A stretch of DNA of 64,000 nucleotides. Origin: CBDDKZ01 sp965230415 (lineage in GTDB: Bacteria > Bacteroidota > Bacteroidia > Cytophagales > JAAEPT01). The notes below the pieces were generated by a model. The model saw only the letters and a program-made list of their open reading frames with translations. It had not been told where the DNA came from and searched no databases. Made by a program: the position numbers and the translations under genes. Where the stretch lies: assembly GCA_965230415.1 (NCBI GenBank), contig CBDDKZ010000005.1:3100001-3164000 (forward strand). Reading direction: 5' to 3'. Positions 20,801-27,129 of the stretch are shown piece by piece. Within the stretch, counting starts at the first letter, position 1. Each line of letters opens with the position of its first letter.

Positions 20801-20960
20801 TATGTTTGGAGGAGATAAAGAACTACCTGAAGGGACCTATTATTACGTGATTAACGTCAAAAGGGCAGATGCTTCGGGTCAAGAAAATGACGATGACAAA
20901 GTAAATGAGAATAGTAACTACAGAACTTATTCTGGATTTTTACTTCTCAAGTGGGAATAA
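11829..20960 (+). CDS. Giant T9SS-secreted surface protein with delta-60 repeats, PKD-like domains and type B sorting domain
   Basis: The 3043-residue protein begins with a signal peptide (about 1-26, ending LRSQ). Residues about 35-430 hold repeats of the delta-60 (DUF5122) type, with recurring GxxRIxPDGxxDESF and FDPGTG-like segments, probably a beta-propeller. Next come many PKD/Ig-like domains, often CEGxxVxYxVxxxxGAxxYxW...GTxxIxVxF..NxCG. Two adjacent 273-residue units (17577-18395 and 18396-19214) are copies of each other. The last ~110 residues resemble the gliding-motility-associated type B sorting domain (NDYFHI, VVFDKLGKIVFD, LPEGTYYYVI). Such proteins cross the outer membrane by T9SS and stay at the surface, with roles in adhesion or gliding. 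The PorP/SprF gene that follows supports this. The cargo function is unknown. Confidence 0.88.
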   Translation: MYISLSQKQNLFLIILFVLFSRGLRSQDCHPDWGVGAGAQQQNSQIYGIERYQGGHVIVGQFEDYNNNPRLNIAMVDETGKDMGFNLLGSFDPQINTFFDVAVLSTGELIVVGDFVLHGNQEYRGVIKIRPDGQLDESFHVLASDTSNPSNIYDVDITAVDVDNKDNIIIGGDFDFVMGSDQQNYPRNGVARIHPDGIIDESFDPQQGFEGSTQRIIYDIKLDLDENIYLAGFFDRFQGRPAESLLRIEESGILDTRFQLHDFEPNPNFQTGVLGVKCLVSPDNGVFFGGAFSAVDKESYNGIVKFLDDGSLDPQFDPGTGIDGLYVTGLEFSDDGSMLMVGGAFTSYDGRFHNNIVLIRPDGRDLGIQGGSAYNNYVWDAVAMPDGFITVGPFQQFGCKPAGGILRIVPEDAQPIDISTTYTAKPFYCEGERFTVPYTANGEFCDGNEFRVQLSEPDGSFNVNSPVIGFVQSIEQNGEIDVVIPFVPFSSNYRLRLTSTLNAGFSPSSTPFSIETANTTAIIVGDSLVCRDETSVTYSLFPDMSGADINWSVDDALGMNITSGTNGNEVVVDYSNYNGGGNVYVDVTRQCYDDLTDDHLIGVETPPNYPSSRGFVGSRTVCEGQTVTYYLDDLSGVTYYNWNVSGGSIISGQGTKTIDVIFGAPGSATITLVGENDCNEGGFPITDAISIVGEPVSAIFPATDSLKLCDADTLAIYGNAPLSGQSGVWLSIDMDNPGQTQPDTLFTDTLFAISDPGSGFGLFIWSLQEVNAGCFSNDTIFLMNSEADAGGPEYGFCSSYLPDRLSPDPLNIPFETGAWKVLQGNVEFDNINSDTASVTDGDIGENIVCWSVDNGTCVSSDTVSVFIDAEVFAGSDMNVCGDSAVLNATPVGSQNNGAWDAGNTNLWFSDINDPNATVYGLQTGPNLLVWSVTICNDQYYDTMLVNATPYINPNAQINSQQNVICEGEDFTIELEEYSSQGSPTFQWILDGIPIPGATGLTYNTNSLSPGTHEFQLELTQNYTCSLSETALSNTFEMTVQPLVNTAITIGKTPAGLICPGSPLSIEIVNMPTLSNYNLVWYVNGNPVAGFSGTSIDATNMQHGDRVYVNLRTFDNCVTSDSVVSNETAINHIQPIGNIGAVQGNFSPCMNTSETYSINPVANASSYRWYINGQLQNSSNSTSILVSNIAGVFDIYVEALHPCSQPLASNTVTVSPIDIPLGTLSYEGPSVVCEGAQDIRYEVDQLTGATYYDWTFTPGIIQSGGGTSNDITVNFSNQSGSIQVAAANDCGVSNNPLTIAIEVLPEVLPTLTIYNSASNGTTICEGDEITIDILNANDLGNSPVYQWIMNQDILPNETAPSITLYELEDNDRVELQIEVSSEICTSSPIVLSNALVFDVESVPDNAGSISGLIEVCAASEGVAYSIPVVAGANNYFWNVMGANLANGQGTNSIEVDFMTSDAQIEVTPRNTCGDGGSAVISIPVFNINTGAINGPDSVICGADAVSYSVSGNAQSAYSWSLPNGAEFVGDSTAQNITVNFAEFNGYIRVRELSDGCVGTVSELRVTQTNCDLGAFYTSSDDSVCIGDTIYFTNLSTGVTPNSTYNWALGDGAIPANSVNFDPGPVVYNTAGVKQTQLTVGESSLSDVYNAQDILVFGYPSDPVIEGADSVCANDTILFTHDRSGIPGLTKFWQAPSGAQIIDGQGTDTVYIAFGAQGGAVNLELTNQGACSSIPGILNVTVIGSPNDALSIQGLVNFCEGDTVTFTTNRVPGATNYSWSVPAGWTNLNDAVDTVLQTLVGNDEGMLAVVPENQCGEGEAFVRMVAPQVLPEAISLTIVDTAVCSEAINVAYESTVSNNADNYVWTLPDGAAIFNNADSNSVLVTFAAAEGYISVAPQSNCGLGPGDSVYVSFNPLPSFSAIDGPTGVCTQEFASYNLADLANTDSVLWEVRNDAFIDYAFYYAASIEFGSNNEWVVVTAYGECGNTSDSLAVTVSDAIDPIAQILWNGDIADDTLFLCPTAPLTLSLDYNNAGDQPVLNWLVVGTDFYIGTEDTLTLTPQEISTLPGNGIVAQVTSSLSCAVNPDAFDTIYMEFGGGLTGVQPGAISGDTALCLGVQTAQYQIPEVNGALDYVWTTSDTSIVDTIISQMYMATVYFKDTGYVDLNVYAVGECDSSLSTSLQVHVNNLAAPFELTGPEIVCSDETGVTYNLVGLGAVDSVSWQVLNAGTVDSYDLGNASISFGDTNELIVATAYSTCGSYTDSLNVTVSNDIQLTVDILWNGMVAGDTLKLCSNSNGILSTSIQGGGDSPIINWWIVDTDRLIQSGDSLILDTTMITLLNTGGIVVDVQSSLNCTAGQFAYDTLFLDIGNGGLGGINPITGADELCLNQQDMAVYQIPAVTGAVDYVWSVSDTTIVDSIVADMNTATVYFKGSGNVALSVVAVGNCDTSDASILNVTINNPVIDGIDGSAVVCYNNYIGYENYYLNTQAVNYTATWNVTGAYNYYPQNDYVEVEYEESDFVVEVSIEQNGCVSETVSLEVAVEDYFLFDLYTDKDSVCSEEIVTIYTEVYGQGMVWYKNGERIDGMDDVDYIEVTGPGVYSLFVPSLGSYGCDGQSNELLIHEKAPYDLEILVDTTKHCDSITINLNPGVNPFESYEWSIENRILQEGADTFYVATETATYNVSARDTNNCLGEGSIHLLINPSEHVQIDPVDMIANEIRVVNLEDELGADFFEEFQISYVSHDAGVLGDVEFDVANFQFEYEPLPKITGVETINYTMFSDQCGTLEGSFIIQVRPEANADTLETPPLEEIKIDIESLLENDSSDVSVEHFVVVDLGQADSVFIDTTRGLLCLFYQQSVVESLEEDIIYYQTVKDGGSSDLTPLRISFIDDGNNDFADPEDYDGWNIGELIPVNLLSPARGGVGGNGVNDYFHIIGIDEPDSLGEPYHKNTRVVVFDKLGKIVFDTEDKDGIRYSNNDESILDGVGIRFTGLDMFGGDKELPEGTYYYVINVKRADASGQENDDDKVNENSNYRTYSGFLLLKWE
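17577..18395 (+). repeat. Tandem coding duplication, unit 1 (273 residues)
   Basis: This unit inside the giant protein carries three domains, beginning near IDGPTGVC and containing the marker segment QILWNGDIADDTLFLC and then ALDYVWTTSDTSIVDTI. It is followed directly by a second copy of exactly the same codon length by my alignment. By eye the two are roughly half identical as protein, so the duplication is not recent or has diverged under selection. Confidence 0.75.
18396..19214 (+). repeat. Tandem coding duplication, unit 2 (273 residues)
   Basis: This is the second copy, starting near LTGPEIVC, with DILWNGMVAGDTLKLC and AVDYVWSVSDTTIVDSI at the same relative places as unit 1. The reading frame and unit length are kept, as expected for duplication of a whole domain set in a surface protein. 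Confidence 0.75.
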
Positions 20961-20994
20961 TATGATTAAGTAAGCAATTATAAAGCATTAAAAG

Positions 20995-21993
20995 TTGTTA
21001 AAAGTGAAAAGATTACTACCAATAATTACCCTGTTATTTGCTTTGTTCGTATCTGAAATCAAAGCACAGAACGCAAGATTGTATACACAGTACATGTTTA
21101 TGCCGACATTATATAATCCGGCCTACACAGGTTTTAACGATATGGCCATGGCAACGATGACCGTTCGTCGTCAATGGGCAGGTATTCAGGGGGCACCATT
21201 CTGGGTGAACTTTAATGCCCATAGTAGCCTTCCCATAGATAAAATGGGAGCAGGGGTTTCGATATACAGTGAAGGTTATGGCGTAAGCAGAGATACGGAG
21301 ATCACTTTATCATATGGCTACCGGCTCAACATAGGGGAAAACAAACTGTCTTTTGGCTTACAGGGAATGCTGGTAAATCACCGGGTGGACTATTCGAGCG
21401 ATAAATTAATTCACCAGCAGTACAATAACGGGACTGTTGTAAACGACGACTTGTTTCAGGGAACCGACTCCTATGCAGATAGTCATGCCAACTTTGGTTT
21501 GGGAGTCATGTATGGTACCCCGAAATATTTCATAGGTGCAGCGATACCTCGATTATTGAAAGATAAGATAGAAGATGGAACGCCCACCGGACTGGAATAT
21601 GGGCAATACTTTACCTTAAATGCAGGAATGATCAAAGACCTGTCGAATGAGTTTAAGTTACGCCCGTCGATTTTACTTAAAAAAACCGCGGGATTTCCAT
21701 TGAATATAGACTTTACAGGCGAGCTGTTGTTTAATGAAATGATATGGTTTGGAGCTTCGTTGCGCACAAATATTTATGAAGAAGCACTCAAGAACGCTGC
21801 TCTATTCAGCGATTTTGGATTGATATTTCAATACCAGGCCAACGACTATCTGAAAGCCGGTTTTGTGTACGAAATTCCAATGAATGGATCCAAACTAAGG
21901 GCTACAAAATTGGGTATGCCGACATTCGAATTGTTTGCCAATATCAATTTCAAATTATTTGACGAACATGCCATTCAGACAGTGTATTACTAG
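20995..21993 (+). CDS. PorP/SprF family type IX secretion outer-membrane protein
   Basis: The 332-residue protein has a signal peptide (to about residue 25, SEIKAQ) and the family hallmark YTQYMFMPTLYNPAYTG, followed by RRQWAGIQGAP and a beta-barrel-like sequence rich in alternating hydrophobic residues. PorP/SprF proteins sit in the outer membrane and help secrete or anchor type B T9SS substrates. They are very often encoded just after such a substrate, exactly as here, 34 bases downstream of the giant gene. No in-frame ATG precedes the signal peptide: the start is TTG 20995 or GTG 21004. The only nearby ATG (20962) is stopped after three codons. Confidence 0.9.
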   Translation: MLKVKRLLPIITLLFALFVSEIKAQNARLYTQYMFMPTLYNPAYTGFNDMAMATMTVRRQWAGIQGAPFWVNFNAHSSLPIDKMGAGVSIYSEGYGVSRDTEITLSYGYRLNIGENKLSFGLQGMLVNHRVDYSSDKLIHQQYNNGTVVNDDLFQGTDSYADSHANFGLGVMYGTPKYFIGAAIPRLLKDKIEDGTPTGLEYGQYFTLNAGMIKDLSNEFKLRPSILLKKTAGFPLNIDFTGELLFNEMIWFGASLRTNIYEEALKNAALFSDFGLIFQYQANDYLKAGFVYEIPMNGSKLRATKLGMPTFELFANINFKLFDEHAIQTVYY

Positions 21994-22019
21994 TCGATTA
22001 AAGATAAACCGAAAAGTAC

Positions 22020-22592
22020 TCATTGCGCTACTTTTAAAGGCAATCCTTGTGCCTCAAGCTGAAAAGTCGTCTTGGTGCTTTTATTGAATTTAAACGTTTG
22101 AGTGGTCTCAAATACATAAGAAATGGCACTTAAATCTTCAGCGTCATTTTTTAGAGAGACTGTCGTTTTTTTGTTGGTTTGCTGAAGTAGGTTTTCCAAT
22201 TGAGTAGAGTAGTCCAGTTGTATCAGCTTATCATTTATGACTTTTTCGATGAGCGTATCACCCGCATGAACGAAAAAATGAAGATATCCATTTGCTGTTT
22301 TTGTACTAAGATCAGGTTCAAACGTCAATTTTGTGAAATTAATTTTAGAAAGAAAAGTCAATTCTTTCTTCCAGTTAATAGCACCGTTTTGCACAATAGA
22401 GTCGCGTTGACGCTGATTGATACCAATGGTCTTTTTTAGTATGAAATGAGGATTGAGTGAATCTAATCCCTGTACAAAATTATAGGAATGCACCGGGAAT
22501 GCATCCTTTGAGGTCGTGTCAACAGATTGACAGGCTGCACAAAAGAAAATAATCCCGATGCTCAAAAAGAAATTCTTTGATTTATCCTTCAT
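22020..22592 (-). CDS. Hypothetical lipoprotein
   Basis: The 190-residue protein has a lipobox FCAAC (Cys21) and should be lipid-anchored outside the inner membrane. The mature part is a mixed alpha/beta sequence with no family I recognise. Its ATG overlaps the gpmI TAA by one base (TAATG), so it is probably translationally coupled to gpmI. It ends 26 bases from the end of the convergent PorP/SprF gene. Confidence 0.72.
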   Translation of the reverse strand: MKDKSKNFFLSIGIIFFCAACQSVDTTSKDAFPVHSYNFVQGLDSLNPHFILKKTIGINQRQRDSIVQNGAINWKKELTFLSKINFTKLTFEPDLSTKTANGYLHFFVHAGDTLIEKVINDKLIQLDYSTQLENLLQQTNKKTTVSLKNDAEDLSAISYVFETTQTFKFNKSTKTTFQLEAQGLPLKVAQ

Positions 22593-24112
22593 TAAATAAG
22601 AGATTCTCCAGTCATATCAGCAGGCTGTGCTATTCCCATCAATTTAAGAATTGTAGGAGCCAAATCGCCAAGTTTACCATCATTGATAACTCCGTTAAAG
22701 TCGTTATCAACTAAAATACAAGGCACTAAGTTTGTGGTGTGTGCTGTATTTGGAGAGCCGTCAGGGTTAACCATTAAATCACTATTTCCATGATCCGCAA
22801 TAATGATGACGCTGTAGTCGTTTTCAAGTGCAACTTCAACAACCTCTTGCGTACATTTGTCTACAGTCTCACAAGCCTTAACTGCGGCTTCAAAAACGCC
22901 TGTATGGCCTACCATGTCAGGGTTAGCGAAGTTTAAACACACAAAGTTCGGTTCGCCGCTTTTTAGTTCCGGTACAATTTTATCACGAATATCGGCTGCG
23001 CTCATTTCAGGTTGCAGATCATAAGTTGCAACTTTTGGAGAAGGGCAAAGGAGCCTTTTTTCGCCTTCAAATGGTTCTTCCTGTCCACCGGAAAAGAAAA
23101 ACGTAACGTGTGGGTACTTTTCGGTTTCGGCAATTCTGATTTGCTTTTTACCTGCTCTGGCTATCGTTTCACCAAGTGTATTTTTAAGATTTTCTTTATC
23201 AAATATAACCTCCACACCTTCAAAGGTGTCGTCGTAATTAGTCATTGTGAGGTAACGTAGAGACAATTTTGACATTTCTTGTTCAGGGAAATCCTGTTGA
23301 GTAAGTGCCATGGTGATTTCACGCCCTCTGTCTGTTCTAAAGTTAAAGCAAAGTACGACATCTCCTTCTTCAATTTTCGCAATAGCCTCACCGCTGTCAT
23401 CAACTTTTACAACGGGCTTTATGAATTCGTCGGTAACATCTTCTCCGTAGGAATCAAGAATAGATTTTTGTATATCTGTTGTTGTACTTCCTTTTCCGTT
23501 TACCAATAGATCATAAGCCAGTTTAACTCGTTCCCAGCGTTTGTCTCGGTCCATCGCATAATACCTGCCTATCAAAGAGGCTACCTGTCCGGTTGTGTTG
23601 GCCATATGCGCTTCCAGGTTTTTAATATGATCGATGCCACTTTTAGGGTCGCAGTCTCTTCCATCGGTAAATGCGTGTACGAAAACATTTTTGAGTCCCA
23701 TATCAGCACTCATGGAGCATAAGCCCTTTAAGTGATTAATATGTGAATGAACACCACCATCAGAGACTAAACCAATAAAATGAACTTTTTTATTATTGTC
23801 TTTAGCATATTGAAGTGCGTCGCTCAATACTTTTTCGTTTTTAAGTGTACCTTCTTCAACCGCTTTGTTAATTTTTACAAGGTCTTGGTATACAATTCGT
23901 CCGGCACCGATATTCATATGCCCAACTTCAGAATTGCCCATTTGCCCCTCCGGCAGCCCGACCGATAGACCCGAGGCTTCCAGTTTACTGTGTTTGTACT
24001 TGCCGTATAGAGAATCTACGAAAGGCGTTTGAGCCTTATCAATAGCTGACACTTCCGGATTGGTTGCTATGCCCCAACCATCCAATATCATAAGAATTAC
24101 TTTTTTTTCCAT
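22592..24112 (-). CDS. gpmI: 2,3-bisphosphoglycerate-independent phosphoglycerate mutase
   Basis: The 506-residue enzyme interconverts 3- and 2-phosphoglycerate in glycolysis and gluconeogenesis, using two manganese ions and a phosphoserine. Visible are ILDGWG (metal Asp11), GQMGNSEVGHMNIGAGR with catalytic Ser61, HAFTDGRDCDP, and the C-terminal metal site IIADHGNSD and NTAHTTN. The length is normal. A TATATTTG element (24117-24124) ends only four bases before the ATG, which would leave almost no leader. A lipoprotein gene is coupled downstream. Confidence 0.97.
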   Translation of the reverse strand: MEKKVILMILDGWGIATNPEVSAIDKAQTPFVDSLYGKYKHSKLEASGLSVGLPEGQMGNSEVGHMNIGAGRIVYQDLVKINKAVEEGTLKNEKVLSDALQYAKDNNKKVHFIGLVSDGGVHSHINHLKGLCSMSADMGLKNVFVHAFTDGRDCDPKSGIDHIKNLEAHMANTTGQVASLIGRYYAMDRDKRWERVKLAYDLLVNGKGSTTTDIQKSILDSYGEDVTDEFIKPVVKVDDSGEAIAKIEEGDVVLCFNFRTDRGREITMALTQQDFPEQEMSKLSLRYLTMTNYDDTFEGVEVIFDKENLKNTLGETIARAGKKQIRIAETEKYPHVTFFFSGGQEEPFEGEKRLLCPSPKVATYDLQPEMSAADIRDKIVPELKSGEPNFVCLNFANPDMVGHTGVFEAAVKACETVDKCTQEVVEVALENDYSVIIIADHGNSDLMVNPDGSPNTAHTTNLVPCILVDNDFNGVINDGKLGDLAPTILKLMGIAQPADMTGESLI

Positions 24113-24116
24113 GCGG

Positions 24117-24124
24117 CAAATATA
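24117..24124 (-). promoter_or_regulatory. Putative -7 element before gpmI
   Basis: On the minus strand this reads TATATTTG, an exact TAnnTTTG match. It ends four bases before the gpmI ATG, so transcription would begin at or very near the start codon. No -33 TTTG is seen at normal spacing. Confidence 0.35.
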
Positions 24125-24341
24125 AAAAAAGGTACGGGGTCATCGTAATTTTAATTGACAAAAAGTGCCATTTTTGATAGGCATAATAGGTATTTCTGCA
24201 TATGTGGAAAAGGGAGGTTGACTATTCTCGATAATTAGTCTATATTAGGTGTGCTCTTTAGTTGAAAAGCGAAAAAAGTAAAAAGTGGAGAGGGTTTTGG
24301 AACGATTTTTGCGCTAAGGAAAGTAATAAGATAACTGAGAG

Positions 24342-24752
24342 ATGCTGAAAAGAATTCAAACGATATTGGTTTTATGTGTGATGTTAGGTCTGGCCTCCAC
24401 GGCTTTTAGCCAGGCACCATCACAGGATTTAGTCATAAATAACGTACGAATAGCCGTTAAATCAGGAGATTCACGTACTTTGTCGACTTATTTTAGTAAT
24501 ATAGTTGAATTAAAAACAGACAAAGAAGCCGGAGGGTATAGCAAAAATCAGGCAGAATTTGTTTTGAAAAATTTTTTTAGGAAGTATCCCGCAATCAGTT
24601 TTATGTATAATCATGTAGGCAGTTCGGCTAATGGTAGCAAATTCACCATAGGAACTTATCGGCATGCTTCAGGATCTTTTCGAGTATATACCATGTATAA
24701 AAAAGTGGGAGAAACTTTTTTAATAGATACCATCGAATTCACCAAAGAGTAA
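24342..24752 (+). CDS. DUF4783 family secreted protein
   Basis: The 136-residue protein has a signal peptide (about 1-24, ending AFSQ) and one small domain with RIAVKSGDSRTLSTYF, YSKNQAEFVLKNFF and a C-terminal IDTIEF. This agrees with the DUF4783 family of Bacteroidota, whose fold resembles NTF2-like small domains and whose function is not known. It lies 70 bases upstream of nadC on the same strand. GATTTTTG at 24304-24311 is a one-mismatch -7 element. Confidence 0.8.
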   Translation: MLKRIQTILVLCVMLGLASTAFSQAPSQDLVINNVRIAVKSGDSRTLSTYFSNIVELKTDKEAGGYSKNQAEFVLKNFFRKYPAISFMYNHVGSSANGSKFTIGTYRHASGSFRVYTMYKKVGETFLIDTIEFTKE

Positions 24753-24809
24753 AAATAAATATATTTAGTGATTTGTTTCCGTTTCATTTCAGTTGAATAA
24801 GAAATGTAC

Positions 24810-24817
24810 TATTTTTG
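24810..24817 (+). promoter_or_regulatory. Putative -7 element before nadC
   Basis: TATTTTTG matches TAnnTTTG exactly and is followed by CGGGC and then the nadC ATG at 24823. The start of transcription would fall almost on the start codon, so a leaderless message is possible. The upstream GTTG at 24792-24795 is only 14 bases away, so no proper -33 element is evident. Confidence 0.4.
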
Positions 24818-24822
24818 CGGGC

Positions 24823-25683
24823 ATGTCTCTAGAATATTTGTCAGAAATATCATTACGAAACTTTATTCATTTGGCACTGGCCGAAGATGTGGGAGAAGGA
24901 GATCACTCTTCTTTAGCATGCGTACCCCCTGAAGAAATAGGTAAAGCGCAACTTATCATGAAAGGGGAGGGTGTTGTTGCCGGAGTTAACCTGGCGGAGA
25001 AAATTTTTCTGGAGGTTGATCCCAATATAAATTTCAATTTGCATATTCGCGATGGCAAGCAGGTTTTCTATGGTGATGTTGTATTTGACCTGGAAGGGAG
25101 TGCGCAGTCGATACTCAAGGCCGAGCGCTTGGTATTAAACTGTATGCAGCGTATGAGCGGTATCGCCTCTTGTACTTGTAAAATGGTGAAATTGATAGAA
25201 GGAACTTCTGCACGATTATTGGATACACGGAAAACTACACCAAATTTCAGGGCAATGGAAAAGTGGGCGGTAGTCATTGGTGGAGGTTATAATCACCGTT
25301 ACAACCTGGCGGATATGATCATGTTGAAAGATAATCATGTGGATTTCGCCGGCGGTATTAGAGAAGCAATTGAACGCACCAGGAGCTATCTGGAACGGAC
25401 AGGTAAGGATTTGAAGATTGAAATTGAAACACGTAATCTGGACGAAGTAGGACAAGTACTGGATGTCGGTGGAGTAGATCGTATTATGTTAGATAATATG
25501 AGCCTGGAAGACATGGCAGAGGGAGTGCAGATGATTAACGGTCGTTTTGAAGTGGAAGCATCTGGGAATGTAACCGAAAATACCATTCGCCCTATTGCAG
25601 AAACAGGTGTGGATTATATATCAGTAGGTGCGCTTACGCATTCTACTTCGAGTTTAGATATGAGTTTGAAGGCAATTGATTAA
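24823..25683 (+). CDS. nadC: Nicotinate-nucleotide pyrophosphorylase (carboxylating)
   Basis: The 286-residue enzyme converts quinolinate and PRPP to nicotinate mononucleotide in de novo NAD synthesis. Motifs are ALAEDVGEGDHSS near the N-terminus, LNCMQRMSGIAS, LDTRKTTPNFR and GGGYNHRYNLADMIMLKDNH, with IETRNLDE and VDRIMLDNM in the barrel and ISVGALTHS at the end. A TTG at 24793 would add ten residues; ATG 24823 is chosen because it starts just before the family N-terminus. The gene is followed after two bases by the YcxB-like gene. Confidence 0.96.
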   Translation: MSLEYLSEISLRNFIHLALAEDVGEGDHSSLACVPPEEIGKAQLIMKGEGVVAGVNLAEKIFLEVDPNINFNLHIRDGKQVFYGDVVFDLEGSAQSILKAERLVLNCMQRMSGIASCTCKMVKLIEGTSARLLDTRKTTPNFRAMEKWAVVIGGGYNHRYNLADMIMLKDNHVDFAGGIREAIERTRSYLERTGKDLKIEIETRNLDEVGQVLDVGGVDRIMLDNMSLEDMAEGVQMINGRFEVEASGNVTENTIRPIAETGVDYISVGALTHSTSSLDMSLKAID

Positions 25684-25685
25684 AA

Positions 25686-26180
25686 ATGATAGTAAAAACT
25701 AGAAAATACCAATTAGAATCTAAAGTTTACAGAAAATTAGCCATGAAAAATATTATTGTTTCGTGGTGGTGGGTGTTTATGATACCAATAGCATTAGCAG
25801 CCTGTACTGTTTTTGTGCCCGATACCTTGTGGTTCATTATAAGTGCGTTGATATTGACCGTACTCTATTTACTGTTTTGGTTTATAATGTTTTCAGGGAT
25901 TCCGCAACTCGAGCAATTTAAGATTTTGTTCGAAAAGTATGCTTATGAAATCGACAGCAGGCAGATTCTTATTAAAATAGATGCAAGGCAGGGGATGCCT
26001 ATAGCTTGGGATAAAGTGAAAAAAGCAAGGTTGAACAAAGATGGCTTCTTATTTGTCGTTTCTAATGCGCAATTAATTTATCTGCCATTTAAAATTTTTA
26101 ACAATCAAAACGAAATAAAATTCATCGAAACTATCCTGAAACGCAAGGGGTTCATGAAAGATGACACCATTAAACAATAA
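25686..26180 (+). CDS. YcxB-like small membrane protein
   Basis: The 164-residue protein has two membrane helices (about 23-42 and 48-70) followed by a soluble C-terminal domain of about 90 residues ending LPFKIFNNQNEIKFIETIL, which resembles the YcxB-like C-terminal domain. The function of this domain is not established. It starts two bases after nadC and is probably co-expressed with it. Confidence 0.72.
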   Translation: MIVKTRKYQLESKVYRKLAMKNIIVSWWWVFMIPIALAACTVFVPDTLWFIISALILTVLYLLFWFIMFSGIPQLEQFKILFEKYAYEIDSRQILIKIDARQGMPIAWDKVKKARLNKDGFLFVVSNAQLIYLPFKIFNNQNEIKFIETILKRKGFMKDDTIKQ

Positions 26181-26197
26181 CTATAGTGTTAACTTTA

Positions 26198-26230
26198 ATT
26201 GTGATCGGAATCTTTAATTAGGTATATTTG
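26198..26230 (+). promoter_or_regulatory. accD promoter (Bacteroidota type)
   Basis: ATTG at 26198-26201 and TATATTTG at 26223-26230 are separated by 21 bases, fitting the TTTG/TAnnTTTG promoter with one mismatch in the -33 box. Transcription would start near 26237, about 20 bases before the accD ATG. Confidence 0.6.
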
Positions 26231-26257
26231 TAATTCGCTTTTGATAAAAGAACTTAT

Positions 26258-27100
26258 ATGGCTTGGTTTACGCGAAAGGAAAAAGGAATTGTAACTCCAA
26301 CTGAACTTAAAAAAGAAGCTCCTGATGGATTATGGTATCAATGTCCTGAATGTAAGAAGGTTATGCAGTCAAGGGAACATGCTCAGAATCAGTATGTTTG
26401 CTTAGAATGCGATCATCATAGTAGAATAGGCTCATCAGAATACTTTAGTATTTTATTCGATAATAATGAGTTTGAAGAGTTGGATGGTAATTTGGTGTCT
26501 GCAGATCCTTTACAGTTCGTAGATTCAAAACCATATCCGGAACGAATCAAAACTTCACAGAAAAAGGTCGGCTTAAATGACGCTGTAAGAACTGGCGTAG
26601 GTAAGGTGCACGGGCAGGATTTGGTAGTTTCCTGTATGGACTTCAGCTTTATTGGAGGTTCTATGGGATCGGTAGTTGGAGAAAAAATATCTAGGGCAGT
26701 AGATTACGCCCGGAAGGCTAAAACACCATTTTTGATGATTTCGAAATCTGGTGGAGCTCGAATGATGGAAGCCGGTTTTTCCCTTATGCAGATGGCCAAA
26801 ACATCAGCAAAATTAGCGCTCCTGGCTGAAGAAAAGATTCCTTATATTTCACTTTTAACAGATCCAACCACCGGAGGGGTGACCGCTTCATACGCAATGT
26901 TGGGAGATTTTAATATTTCCGAACCAGGTGCCTTGATAGGCTTTGCAGGACCGCGTGTTATTCGCGAAACGATAGGAAAAGACCTACCGGAAGGATTTCA
27001 AAGTGCAGAGTTTGTCTTAGATCATGGTTTTCTTGATTTTATCGTAAATAGAAAGGAGTTGAAAGATAAACTTTCTACCCTGCTCAACATGATTAAATAA
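26258..27100 (+). CDS. accD: Acetyl-CoA carboxylase carboxyltransferase subunit beta
   Basis: The 280-residue subunit forms, with AccA, the carboxyltransferase that makes malonyl-CoA for fatty-acid synthesis. The N-terminal zinc ribbon has Cys29, Cys32, Cys48 and Cys51 (CPEC...CLEC). The crotonase-like domain has FIGGSMGSVVGEKI, SGGARMMEA and PTTGGVTASYAMLGD. The length is normal. It has its own promoter and stands apart from accA, which is not in the window. Confidence 0.97.
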   Translation: MAWFTRKEKGIVTPTELKKEAPDGLWYQCPECKKVMQSREHAQNQYVCLECDHHSRIGSSEYFSILFDNNEFEELDGNLVSADPLQFVDSKPYPERIKTSQKKVGLNDAVRTGVGKVHGQDLVVSCMDFSFIGGSMGSVVGEKISRAVDYARKAKTPFLMISKSGGARMMEAGFSLMQMAKTSAKLALLAEEKIPYISLLTDPTTGGVTASYAMLGDFNISEPGALIGFAGPRVIRETIGKDLPEGFQSAEFVLDHGFLDFIVNRKELKDKLSTLLNMIK

Positions 27101-27129
27101 AGTCCTTTTGTATATTAGTGCATTAACTT

